A stretch of 64,000 bases of DNA from Toxorhynchites rutilus septentrionalis (lineage: Eukaryota > Arthropoda > Insecta > Diptera > Culicidae): the NCBI RefSeq assembly GCF_029784135.1, contig NC_073746.1, positions 105,857,661-105,921,660 of the forward strand, read 5' to 3'. Shown here in pieces: positions 20,026 through 31,283 of the stretch (its first letter is position 1; the number at the start of each line of letters is the position of its first letter). The position numbers were made by a program, and so were the translations under genes. Under the pieces are notes generated by a model. The model was not told where the DNA came from and ran no database searches. It saw only the letters and a program-made list of their open reading frames with translations.

Positions 20026-20289
20026 TGTAGAAATTCATGACAGTAACAGAGTCAGTTCGTTTTTGTTTTTCTTTTATAATGCTGGTCTCTTAACTTTAAT
20101 GCAAACATAAATACTATCTATAAGATAGATCGACCTGTTCCAACCTTTGTAGGGGTATGAGGTGGGTCATCATCATCATTATCATCACTCCTTCACAAAT
20201 TAATGTCGATTTCACATGAATTACAATAGGTTTCTTATTTGTAGGTCATTTTTAGTTCTCAATTACTTCAAATAACCCATTCGGGGTGG

Positions 20290-20775
20290 TTTCGACCAAG
20301 CTGCACCACGTTGTAGTGTGTGTCTTGTTCCACGCAGAGGTTACTGATCTGATAAGATCTGAGGATAGATCTACTATTCGTACGATCACTCCTCATAAGT
20401 TCTTGATAGGGTTTTGATCTGGTAAACAAGCTGACCAGTCCAGAATCTTTTCAGCCCCTATTCATTCAACCATGCCATGACTTCCCGGATTTTGTGAATT
20501 GATGCCAAGTTACTCAATTATCACGGTTTTTTATCCAAAAACAAAAGCGAATGATTCTGAAGTTCTTCATTGCACTTCAGACTGTACATTCGTGTTGATG
20601 AAAACCAGGCCACTTGAACCAGGCCTTTCAGAAAATATTTTCCCCAAACCATCAATCTGCCGCCGCCGAGGTTAAGAGTTGAAAAATTACATGACACGTT
20701 ACGAAAGTCCTCCAGTATGAAGAAATTCAAGTTGAATTTCTTTTTATCAGAGAAGTTCTTCTGGAATACTGAAAC
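20290..20775 (-). pseudogene. Tc1-family transposase remnant (C-terminal half)
   Basis: On the minus strand, fragments with a GGGRLMVWG block (about 20640-20670), followed by a DW...PDQNP.KNL block (around 20440-20400), recall the Tc1 catalytic core and its SPDLNPIENLW motif. The frame is broken by at least one stop and frameshifts, so it is dead. It lies head to head with a second related remnant at 20778-21045. Confidence 0.65.
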
Positions 20776-20777
20776 CT

Positions 20778-21045
20778 ATGGGATTAGCTTCCACATTAGT
20801 TTTTGGACTCGCAGCTTTGGAGATGGGTTTTTTACAGTTTGGGGAGATTTTCTCAACAAGGCCTGTTTTAGATAGCTTTCCATCAACAGTGAACAGTCAG
20901 ATGTGCAAGGAAGTACTTCAGAATCATTTACTGCTGTTTTTGCATCGAAAACACTGTGATAATTGAGTAATTTGGCATCGGAAGGTCATGGCATAGTTTA
21001 ATGAATAGGGGCTTCAAATTTTGGACTGATCAGTTTGTTTACCAG
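20778..21045 (+). pseudogene. Second Tc1-family transposase remnant, inverted relative to the first
   Basis: Plus-strand sequence containing FFTVWGDFLNKAC and then several stops. Aligned by eye with the complement of 20400-20660 it matches over most of its length, for example TGATAATTGAGTAA and GAATGAATAGGGGCT-type blocks. The two remnants form an imperfect inverted pair. Confidence 0.6.
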
Positions 21046-21052
21046 TGCCCTC

Positions 21053-21100
21053 GTGGTCGAGTGGTTAGTGTCACAACATGGCGAATCCTTTGAATGATGT
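21053..21100 (+). repeat. Possible tRNA-like SINE head, truncated
   Basis: CCTCGTGGTCGAGTGGTTAG resembles the 5' half of a tRNA with an A box. No B box follows at the expected distance, so it is a fragment at best. Confidence 0.3.
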
Positions 21101-21223
21101 ATTTATTGATTTTATTATTCAAATAAATGTGTTTTTCATGCAAAAAAAACGGAACGAATAAAGTTACACTCCCAATATAACCATAATAAAATATCAGAAC
21201 GATTCTCTGTTTGCCACTATTCC

Positions 21224-21401
21224 AGATACGAAGATACGGTCGTTAGGTTTGTGCAGATGTACAAAAAGCATGGTTCTATCTCACCAGCTAAGCGATCAGA
21301 GCGTCCTTTAGAGACAACTGGTCGAATTGACAGAGCTATCGTGAAGGATTTTGGAGGAAGAGCTGGACCAGGGACTATCACCTCGGAAAATTGCGAAACA
21401 G
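21224..21401 (+). pseudogene. Tc1-family transposase N-terminal fragment
   Basis: An open stretch of about 59 codons reads RYEDTVVRFVQMYKKHG then SERPLETTGRIDRAIVKD, recognisable as the N-terminal helix-turn-helix and linker (GRPRKTT-like block) of Tc1 transposases. It is not continuous with the C-terminal remnants at 20290-21045, which are in other frames or orientation. Truncated and non-functional. Confidence 0.6.
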
Positions 21402-21512
21402 ATAAAAAAATGTGAGTTTTCTATTCAACTGACATCACAATCCGTACGTTATAAGGAAGATCATAAGGGCAGAGTAGCACCATTTAACGAGACGTGAGAA
21501 CTAGGCATCTAA

Positions 21513-23697
21513 GGGGCTGTCCACATACCACGTGGACAGAAAAAGCACGATTTTAGAATCTCCCCTCCCCCTCCGTGGACAAACGTGGACATTGACTATA
21601 CCCCTCCCCTGTAGTCCACGTGGACATTCTTATATTTTATTTTAATTGGAAAAAAATAAATAATTGCATTGTGTCTATATTCGATTTTAAATTAGTCTTA
21701 TTTTTTTTTGTGTTTTTATAGTGATAAAAAACAATTAAAGAAAAAAAAGATGTCCTTTGTTTTGGTTTTTTCGCATTGGAAACTTTTAATAACAAATTTC
21801 TAGCGACCATACTGCATTGAATATCCAGATTTCTCTCGGAGTGCTCGTGAGGCACAATTACACTAGACAATTCTTGACTCAGGCAGCGCATCTTTCTTTC
21901 GATGCAACGCAAACTGCTTCACTTCCGGAGCCTGCAGCATTGAAATCGTTTTATTCGGATCATAATCCTAAACCCTTTTTTGAAAAGAAAAAAAAATGCG
22001 AATAGGCTTTATTAGTAGTTGCGGTTGTTTTCTATTCTTTGATTGATTGCACCTCTTCCTACCAATATATCTTGGAGTTTGAAAATATGTGAAATCGTTG
22101 GCTGCAGGAAAAGCTCGGTAATGGTAACTGTATGAAATGGTTGGTTAAAGTTGCTAAAACGAAAATTCGTTCTTTTCCATCTCATTTGTTCTAATACGTA
22201 TGGAGATCTATTTAATGATTTATGTAATAATTCCGCTGTGATAATTGGTATTATGCCCAAAATATTACTCAATTACAAAATATAAATATTTCGGGAACAT
22301 TCGAGAAAACCAACGACAAATGCATATCTTCTTTTCTAATGGTTAAAACGGTACGGCAGTAGAACTGCACAATCTAGCAAAAACTTTTTTTGTAATCGTA
22401 AAATCACAACTGAATCAATAACCTATAATCAAATGACGCATGAAATAACATCTAAAGAAACTTATTTGGCAATATAATCATTCGCCTGCAGAAAATCTCC
22501 GAGAAACAAGTGTCTATCGAACATAGTTTTTCTGGAGACTTCTGAAATGATTTAGCACAATTGTTGTTGTGTTGTTTTGAATGAAGCTAATCAAGATACT
22601 ATTAAGAAGAGAAACAACCTATGGATTTCAGCATACTTCTTTACTGAACTTTGACAGCGAGATACAAGTTCAGATAATGAAGCGAAAATTAGAACAAATA
22701 AAACAATATTTTGGATGCCTAAAATGCTCCAATTTGAAACAAAAATATTTTCGATGCGGTTAATTCCATAAAACGTGGAATTGTCAAGTTCATTTTCAAA
22801 TATAGGAAGACTTATCGCTTGTGATTTCCACTATACCATTGATCTAATTGATAGCTGTGGTGCAAAATATGTAATCTAATCCCGGATTTAAAGCCTCTTG
22901 AAAAAAAACACGAATGTTGTAATAACATGTACTAATTAACGGAAAATTCACTTGTAACATCCCAATCTTTCATTCGGTATGACAAAGTGATCCGCAAAAA
23001 ACCGCTCTCCGGTGCTGAGCATGCTTAACTCAGCTGTATTAAAGATAACATCGCAAAATTCGGGAAATATTCGGGAACGAGGGTACTCAGAAAAGGTGGA
23101 CTGAATCTGGTTCTTCTATTACACAAGTGCAGGTATAGAGATTTGGATAGCACTCATTTCCCTAATTATTTAGATAATCCTTCCCAAATTATTTAGATAA
23201 TCCTCCAAATATTCCGGTCATTTTATCATGTTATCAACACCTCACATGTACTCTGCAGATAAAAATGTATCAACAGTTCGCCATGACTTGAACCTAGAAC
23301 ACAGAGTTCAGTTCATGCTCAAATGACGTAGCTTAAAAGTCGAAAACAATAATCCTCTACTTCCAATGGAAATTTGATCGCTCACCGTTTATGTTAGTTT
23401 TCTTTAGAATTGTTGAGCGAAGAAGTTCGCTGATATGCAAAAATTTTCGAAATAACCATTTCATGGATAAATATGGAGTACTCAAAATGGGCGAAAAGTT
23501 CAAACATTCTTAAAACTGCAGAACAGATTTCATTCATTTTTGAAAACAGTTCTGAATGTGCTTTTAAAAAACTTTTGTTTAACGTGTCCACGTGGACATT
23601 ATCTGAACTCCCACCTCCCTCGCCGTGGACAAACGTGGACATTTTCGTTCCCCTTCTACCCCCCCTAAAGTTGTCCACGTGGTATGCGGACAGCCCC
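21513..23697. mobile_element. Long TAA-flanked element with CCACGTGG-rich termini
   Basis: Left end GGGGCTGTCCACATACCACG and right end (complement) GGGGCTGTCCGCATACCACG are near-identical inverted termini, with TAA on both sides (21510-21512 and 23698-23700). The subterminal regions on both sides carry GTCCACGTGGACA and CGTGGACAAACGTGGACATT motifs. The 2.2 kb inside shows no transposase that I can recognise; frames are short. A non-autonomous DNA transposon; a Harbinger-like origin is suggested by TAA. Confidence 0.75.
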
Positions 23698-23796
23698 TAA
23701 TCAACGCAAACTCCAACACAACGGCATGTATACAAGTTAAAATACACAAAACATTTTTTTACAATACGCAAAATAATCCAAAACATTGAAAAATTG

Positions 23797-23885
23797 GAGG
23801 TAATATAGTTGTCACTGCCCGGCTAGCGTAAAATGTTGGTGGCAATATAGTTGCCATCTGCCTGTCTAGCGGAAAACACTTGATT
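23797..23885 (+). repeat. Two-unit minisatellite
   Basis: Two units of about 44 bases share GGTrrTATAGTTGyCA... and CTAGCGkAAAA. A single unit also occurs near 27594-27620 (GGTGGCAATATAGTTGCCAG). Confidence 0.6.
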
Positions 23886-24092
23886 TTTTTTCGCATTGTC
23901 AAGTTTATCCTGTACATAATTAATTCATATCTAAATAAAATTCCATATTTGCAATATCTATGATTCCGTTAGTGTCATTTATGACACATTTATCACATAG
24001 TTACTAAAGATTCTTAATAATTCATCTCTTTTATTTTTTCTTATACAATTAAATGACGGTCTCCACACGATAGTTGTTGCCATCCTCCCAAG

Positions 24093-24552
24093 CAGTGTTG
24101 CCACACGTACAGATTTTTGCGTTATTTTTGGTACAGATTCTGTACGGTTCAGAGTACAGATTTTAGTCAAAAGTACAGACTGGTATGGATTTTTTCCGCT
24201 TGTGAAATTTCTTACATTCGAACTAAATAACATTAAGGTACATGACGACTTTTACGCCGCAATATCGTTTGGGGCGATTTTTTTTAAATTTTGAGAGGAA
24301 AACAAAATTTTTGAAACAAATTTTGAAATTATGATAGTACGCAATCTAGAGTCAAAAAAACTATGTATAAGCATTATAAAATACACGAAGGACTTGCAAA
24401 TGTAAATGTAGTATTTGTAGTAAATAAATGAGTATTTTTTCATGATAAAACTCTACAACAAATATTTTCGATGGTACAGATGTTTAGGCGAAAAAGTACA
24501 GATGAGAAAGATTTTTAACCCCTTTGGTACTGATTTAAATGTGGCAACCCTG
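24093..24552. mobile_element. hAT-type MITE, copy 1
   Basis: Ends CAGTGTTGCCAC / GTGGCAACCCTG with a perfect 8-bp duplication CTCCCAAG (24085-24092 and 24553-24560), the hallmark of hAT elements. The motif GTACAGAT or close variants recurs near both ends. No coding capacity. A related copy is at 32501-33134. Confidence 0.9.
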
Positions 24553-24630
24553 CTCCCAAGATTTCTGTCGTTGCCCGCTGCATTCTTGCCCATAGCTCGA
24601 GGGCAATCGCTTATTTTATTCGCTAATGTA

Positions 24631-25272
24631 CCATTCTGAATCATATTTCGGGCAACATCATATTTCGGACACATTGTTCTAATATCTTGAAATGCTTAAT
24701 GTACTGATAATATAACTATCAAATTAATATCACAATTGCTTCTTTAGATTAATCCCTTGGTTTCACTATCATTTCACACGAGAACTACATTTGGTCGGCA
24801 GAAATCTTACAACATTACTTATTATCGTTTGTGTTTGATGTTTCCTTAGCGTGAGCACGTAGAATTTACCCGTTCATAAACATTCAAATTTCCCCCGTGT
24901 TTCATCAGTTCTCATCATCGTTAACAGTTTATTGTGATTGATTGGTAAGTGTTTCGCAGTTGACTATAAAATATAATCAAGTGTAATGTAATTTTCGTTC
25001 AACAAATCATAAAATAAAGTGTCCGAAATTTGAATTCAATCTGTCCAAAATTTGATTTAGTGTCCGAAGTTTGATTTTTATTCGCTTCAATTGAAAAGCA
25101 TTTTATTCGACGATTTATTTATGTTTTCAATCAAATGGGTACCAAAGTAGAAAGCTTAAGAGCATATTGAACTAATTTATTAAAAATATCAACCAAATAA
25201 TACCTGTGCATAAAGTTTGGGCCTGTTTTCTGCATCATATGCTTTAAGCGTCCGAAATATGATTCAGAACGG
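24631..25272. mobile_element. TA-flanked MITE with CC(A/G)TTCTGAATC ends, long copy
   Basis: CCATTCTGAATCATATTTCG and the complement of CGAAATATGATTCAGAACGG form inverted ends, flanked by TA (24629-24630 and 25273-25274). A 97-bp relative lies at 28458-28554. Tc1/mariner-type by target choice. Non-coding. Confidence 0.8.
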
Positions 25273-25274
25273 TA

Positions 25275-26238
25275 TCTTGATGGCTTGATGGTAAACATGT
25301 TTTTTTTTGTATTTGAATATTTGATGTTAGTTTCGACAAAATCAACTAATAAAACTCATAATCAGACTCAGCAGGTTCTAAGCAGCTATATGCATTGAAA
25401 ACTTCAACAAAATGACTGTTTTTCAATGACTTAACGGGAAATTTTCTCTTGCTGCTCTAAGTTGGGAGTTGTTAACACGAAAATGGCTTCAAAATGAATA
25501 GTTTTTGATTTTTTTGCGCTTAAAAAAATCAGGCATGTTGCTAGACATCAGAACAAGTTGCCATATAATATTTTAAGTGATAATTTATTGTTAAAGAATA
25601 GAAAAAAATATAGGATGTTGTGTCCAAGATACGACCGCATTGTTGACGTAGAAGTACGCTGTTATTCTATATAAGTCGCTTATTCATACCTTCGGATATT
25701 ATTCTATAATGCTGTGAAATTTAGAATTAGTAGAATAATCTCTGAAATGGTTTTTACATTGTAGAATTTGTTGACGATAATTGATTGATGATTCATTCTT
25801 GCCCTCGCAAAACAATATACTAGCAGATCGTAAGTCGCAATTTATTCCATGTCAATGCAATGAAAATTTACTTCGAACGCTTTTCTTTTTTTTTGCCTTT
25901 TCCGCAATTGACATAGACTCGGCTAGACTCGATTATATACATGTTGCACCAGCACCATTATTCCACATCTCATAACTACATAAATATATCTTTGACACCG
26001 CATGGAAACAACAACAATGACAACACTTGCAAGTATCAAATATCATGCTACATGTTATTTAGTATTGCCTTAAAGGAATCGCACCTCTAGGCATCGTTCG
26101 TACAACGTAAACCAAGCGCCAAACAAGCGTTCGCCATAGCATGCATACAGAGCCATACATTGGTGGCTTGAAACTACAAGGAATATAAATACTTCTCATC
26201 ATTTTACGCTATTCTCAAAAGAAACGCTTCTGTTAATA
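25275..26238. other. Intergenic with one dispersed repeat
   Basis: No gene. About 25618-25720 (AAGATACGACCGCATTG then GACGTAGAAGTACG and TTCGGATATTATTC) resembles stretches at about 49825-49890 and 63340-63420. Confidence 0.4.
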
Positions 26239-26570
26239 TTACTGGCCTCGAAAAAAATTGTATTTTTTTCTCACGCTCGAGAGAAGCGAAGCTATCACCC
26301 TTAGTGGAGGAAGTTTTGCTACTGGCAAGCGAAACCACATACAAAATTCCAGAACGACATTTACTTTCTCGGTGACTAAACAAGCAAAATAAACTCTTTT
26401 TGTTAATAACAACCTCGAAAACAGTAGCAATGCTTCATAGCGCTAATGCAATCCTAGCTGAAGGCAGTTTTGCAACTGGCACGCGAACCCAAATAACTTA
26501 TAACATTCCAGTAAGACATTCAAGATGCTTTGTATTCCCCAAATATTTTTTTGACGCACAACCTTATGAT
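26239..26570. repeat. Diverged tandem duplication of about 170 bp
   Basis: Two neighbouring segments share TGTTAATAwyA-CTCGAAAA and then GGAAGTTTTGCTACTGGCA / GGCAGTTTTGCAACTGGCA with similar spacing. They abut the LINE ORF1 fragment. Confidence 0.5.
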
Positions 26571-26639
26571 GACGGAAAACAAACAATGTTAACTGCTTGG
26601 AAAAACACTGAATTATGCCACACAGCTTGTACTCTGCTG

Positions 26640-26952
26640 TAACACCCATTGATGCGAATTCGCTGATGAGTTTGTCAAGAACGACCGCCTTCACCACCAG
26701 CGGGGGGAGCTTGATTTTGGTTGCTGACTGGGTAACGGCGTTTACACTTTCGACCGACGCGCCGAAATCGCCTACTTCGCTGTTGTGCGATGCGGTGCCA
26801 CACTCGCGAAGACTCGGTTCAGTGCGAGCGCTTTTCACTGCACCAACATCGCGTGCATCATTGGATAACGCTTGCCTCGAAATATTATTGCTCCTGGCAA
26901 TGCGTTCGTTTTTTGCGGGGCTCGAGCCTGCCTTCCTCTTCTTCTTGCTCAT
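26640..26952 (-). pseudogene. LINE ORF1 5' fragment
   Basis: On the minus strand, from the ATG ending at 26952, about 105 codons start MSKKKRKAGSSPAKNER and end in a KIKLPPLVVKAVVLDKL...TAEYKL block. That block resembles the N-terminal part of gag-like ORF1 proteins of mosquito LINEs. The remainder of ORF1 (RNA-binding core and zinc knuckles) is absent and the frame continues into unrelated sequence, so this is a truncated remnant. I am moderately sure of the family and not of the clade. Confidence 0.45.
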
Positions 26953-27289
26953 CTCACACTACGCGAAGCGTCCAATTTATGACGCGGAAAGAAAACCAAA
27001 CGACGATATCCAAGTTGGATTACCACTGGTGGAGTCAAATCTTAGATCGAAGCGCAGCGAAAGCAAAGGAAGGAAGGAAGGTATTGAATTAGAGAGACTT
27101 TAAACTCTGAGAATTCATTCGTCTCTTAGCGAAAGCAAAGTGAACTGGATTGCTCAACAGTCCGATGCCGAATGAAAGTTTGCCTCAGCGAGATCCACTG
27201 TTTATACTCTAGACATGTACTCCCCTTCATTCTTCTACTTTTCCTTTGTTCATGGGGACTTTGAATCCTACGATTTCCCCTCCGTTGGT

Positions 27290-27600
27290 CGTCGACAAGT
27301 TGCTCGTTATTGACAGGTCTGTTCGGGAAAGCACACAAATGGACAGAACAAATGTATGGGAAAATGGAAACGCCTCAAGTTTTCATGAATTTTCACCATT
27401 TACAAACCAGGGGATTCTAATGTATAGCATATTAAACAAATCTTACGGAATTTCCGATTCGTTTAGTATGTGAATCGCCAAAATCCGTTCGCGGCAAAAA
27501 TAGTTATTAACGTTAACTTTATTTCATAAAAACGTGACCTGTTTTCTGATTTGGCACCCTTAATGAAAGACGTAGTTCTACGTCAAAAAATCGTTGGTGG
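27290..27600 (+). repeat. Dispersed repeat, copy 1
   Basis: Shares ACAAATGTATGGG, then CATTTAC, then TGATTTGGCACCCTTAATGA at the same relative positions with 51080-51345, same orientation. Ends in the palindromic GACGTAGTTCTACGTC here. Type unknown. Confidence 0.55.
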
Positions 27601-28455
27601 CAATATAGTTGCCAGTACCCGTTAAAGGGTTAAGAAGCCATGGTTGTCCGCAAAAAAATGATAGCAGCAATTGTGGCATGTAATCTCAACTGAATGGGAA
27701 AAAATCACCCTGGCAACAACTGTTAAGCTTGTTGAGTCGGTACCACGACTACGCCGAGTAGTTATTTAAGCAATGCCAATTAATATATGTGAGCCAGAGG
27801 GGTGAATATTCTTTTTTTTTGCGTTATTTTTTAACTTTTTTTGACATCATGTCTCAAATTGAAGAGAATTTGTTTTTGATTTTGAACTCGCATGAATTGG
27901 CCTTGTTTTTACATAAATAATAGTAAACTGAACAACAATTAACCGTGTTTTAATTTTTCGGTGGATTTTTTGGAAAAATCTAATTTTTCACTGGGGATGG
28001 ATAAACTTTTTTTGCGTACTGTATACCGCAATGATTCGAATGATCACGAAAGAGTTCCGAAACATCGAAAGGTATTTGGCTAAAGGCGGTTTGTACATAC
28101 GTTTCATAGTCCATAGTTCCATTGTTTGAGGGTCCGATTGGGGTGCTCACTTGCTTCATACGACTTGTAACCTTGTCCCTGTACAATAAACGGTTACACT
28201 TTAATGCTTAGTTTGCACTTTGCGGACCGTCTCAAGACAAAAAATGACCAGAATAGCAAAAAGTTTTGATAATGCTTCATCACAACAGTAAAATCGTTTC
28301 GTTGACTGAGTTTGGTGTGCTAGTATTCTCGCATTCAGCTTTATTTCTTACGAAAAATGGCTTGATGATTGATTTAGTTCTAAAAAGAAACAGTTTTCTT
28401 TCTTAAAAACATGTCGAACTTATTAAAAAAAAGAAAATTGTTGCTGAAGCTCGTA
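27601..28455. other. Intergenic with a possible Tc1-like terminus
   Basis: The minus frame at 27980-28186 has no domain I recognise. TTTTTTTGCGTACTGTATA near 28008-28026 looks like the end of a Tc1-like element, but no matching left end was found. Confidence 0.3.
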
Positions 28456-28457
28456 TA

Positions 28458-28554
28458 CCGTTCTGAATCATATTTCGGACACTCTGTAATAATAACTTGA
28501 AATGCTTACAGAGTGTCCGAAATATGAAGCTGTCCGAAATATGATTCAGAATGG
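28458..28554. mobile_element. TA-flanked MITE with CC(A/G)TTCTGAATC ends, 97-bp copy
   Basis: CCGTTCTGAATCATATTTCG and the complement of CGAAATATGATTCAGAATGG face each other over 97 bp; TA flanks (28456-28457, 28555-28556). Almost the whole element can fold into one hairpin. Same family as 24631-25272. Confidence 0.85.
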
Positions 28555-28556
28555 TA

Positions 28557-31281
28557 ACTCTTGTGAGACTTGCGGTAAGCGTGTTGTGGTGCAAAAAACG
28601 CGCAGATATTTATTTAGATGCTTGAAAAACTTGTGATTACTTTGGTTTCAGAACGATCTAGCGCATCGAAGAAGCAGATTATATAGAGTACACAAATTAC
28701 GTCACTGTAAAAATACGAATCCCCTCTCCCCCTTACGTAACGCAAATCGTATACCTAACACATAACACGTTACGTGACCTGAATGGTTTGCTTCTAAAAA
28801 GGAATAGTTGGAGGAACTGCCAGAGAGATGGGAAAAGTGGATAACTATTGATGAAAATACTTTGATAAGTAGAGTTTTTCATTTCAACATATTGCGGACC
28901 GCTCACGAGTTTTCTCGTGTTTCGCATTTCGTCTGTTACGGATAGATCACGAAATAACCCATGTTTTATAGACTTGAATGTGCAATCCTTGGTTTGCCAA
29001 GAATCTAACAAGGCCTATCGATGGCTTACCTTCGTCTCATCCACATCGAAGGAAACGATCCCATTCATGGAAGCAGAACAAATGAAGCGTTCAAGTTTGC
29101 CCCAAAGCGTGCGGTCTTTAATGTGTTAATGCAATGAACATGGGACTTCGTCGAAAAAAATCCATTTTCAAATGCTTTCACCGAAAACAAAAATGAAATA
29201 TCACCCGAAACACACGGGAATATCATCTGAAGCCATTTCAACTCGTTCTTCTCCCGCATTAAAATAAATTGTTAGGAACCATAATCTAATAATATTAAAA
29301 TCATCAGTTATTTTTGTCAACATTATGTATATTATGAATATTCAAACATCACGTTTGCGGGCCATATCATAGAAACAACGCGAAGCAGAAAAGAATCTTG
29401 CATTAGTTTGTATTCATATTTAAAAGGACTCGTCCAAATCCTGATCCACACAACAGTGCAATCCCATTCAAGGAAATTTAAATGTATAATGTGGTGCAGC
29501 TATCGTGTGAATGCCGTCAAATCATTCAACCGAATGGAACTACAAAGAAAAAGAGAATAACCGGATATTATATAGATTGAAAAATCACATCAAGGGTTGT
29601 CTGTATTAGTTTGAATGAATTCTAATGTTGATTACTATGAAGATAAGATTCTGGAAACATCAAATCATCTGTCAGAATGTAAAAATGAACAAATGCAGAT
29701 GAGTACGCGTGTTAAGGAAGGTTAATATGCGGATGATTAGTGTGAAGGTAGATTAGTATTTCAAGGTGGTTTGAACCGTAGAGGCATTGGTGCAGTTCAC
29801 CTTCAATGCGAACACGTTAAACGTGATAAGTCCTTTGGGCTCAATTCTTGGTCAGGCTAGGGGACTACTTCACCAGAGAAAATCTTCCGGTTTGATACAA
29901 ACGTATTTTAAATTTTCACTTTGGAAACAATCGATACATGTTTTGTAAACTAAGTCTCATTCGAGTGCTAATAATAATGACGTAAGTAAAACTATGGATT
30001 TTCTTCTGGAGAAAACAATCTGGTTAGGAAGCCAGTCAAAGAGAATATCGACAACCACATCCCTTGACAGCAGCTCTTAATGTTGACTCATTCGTTTGTA
30101 TTGTTAATTTTCCTTATTAACCAAAAGACCTCTGTCCGGTAAAAGAAATCATTTATTTATATGTCAATCAAATTATCGGTAAATTGCGATATGTTATGAA
30201 CAAAGTGTGAAAATCATATCATATGAATCATCGATATCCACCAACCAGCAGAGAATCCGCGGACACCTTCATAACGCACCAAAATTAATACGTATCCAGT
30301 CAGATGGCAAACACCAAATCCAGTTCAAGTCACGAGCGAATGTCGTGAATATCCAGATAAAAACGAAACTAGACTAGGATTCGCCAAAAGAGGTGTTATA
30401 AATAAAATTATGTCAACTGTTGCGGATGATCGAATTTCAAACCTATATCTAGGATGTTCGATGGCCGTTCAAGTTTGCCAACAAATTGCCTCATTTAAAT
30501 CAAAATAAAACCGTTAGTGGGGCTTCATCTGATAAACAAAGTAATAGAAACTTACCGATTCCAAGTCGACTCCTTGGCAACAAAAAGCATCCACTCAATT
30601 GGCCGGCCAGCGTCAACGAAAATCACGTGCCTGAAACATTTATACCATGGCTACGGAAGCAAGATTAAGCCTTTCGCGGAGCGTTGTTTTTTATACCCGC
30701 ACAATATATTAGGGTTAGCTAGAGATTCCCACAGCCTCCGAACTTTCTTGAATCACCGTCTCTGTTTCCATATGGAGAACCAGTTTGTGGCATTGGACAA
30801 GTTTCGTTATGTGTGCTTAGCTTCGCTCCAATGGTTAGATAGGAGAGATGAAAGCCCCCCGGTCAGCAGGTCCATTCGAATGGAAATCCACCCGCGAAAG
30901 ATGCACAAATACTCGTGCCCGGGGTTTACTTGTTAGCGAAAACAAAACTAGCCATTCGGGTAGCATTCACCTGACAATATGGAAGCAAACAAACCGGTGC
31001 AGAAGATGAGATTTTGTTTTCTTATTTTAAGCAGTTTCCAATGATCAATAAAAAGAAAGGTTATTAGCGAATGAGTTGTTAAAAGAGACGATACACTTGA
31101 ATCTGATTACTGAGAAGCAGGCTTATGCTATCGACACAATACCCAGAAGTATTGGCTGTCATGGCCGAGTGTTTAGCATCATAGTGCAAATTACAATTCA
31201 CGGGATTTTCGAGACATTTAGGCGACTCGAATTGATTCTGATGATTTAAAGAGCGCATCAACAACGAACTCCTTTCCAAAG
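28557..31281. other. Intergenic, no gene recognised
   Basis: About 2.7 kb. A T-free run CCCCTCTCCCCC near 28721 and a somewhat GC-richer block at 30540-30930 stand out, but neither has a domain, supported splice sites or a repeat partner in the window. Confidence 0.4.
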
Positions 31282-31283
31282 TA

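Noticed and set aside
28733..29259. Possible transposase on the minus strand
   Set aside because: A few residues looked transposase-like, but no catalytic motif, ends or target duplication could be supported.
30517..30936. 139-codon plus-strand ORF in a slightly GC-richer block
   Set aside because: No recognisable domain, no clear splice sites or promoter, and overlapping frames are also open; likely chance.
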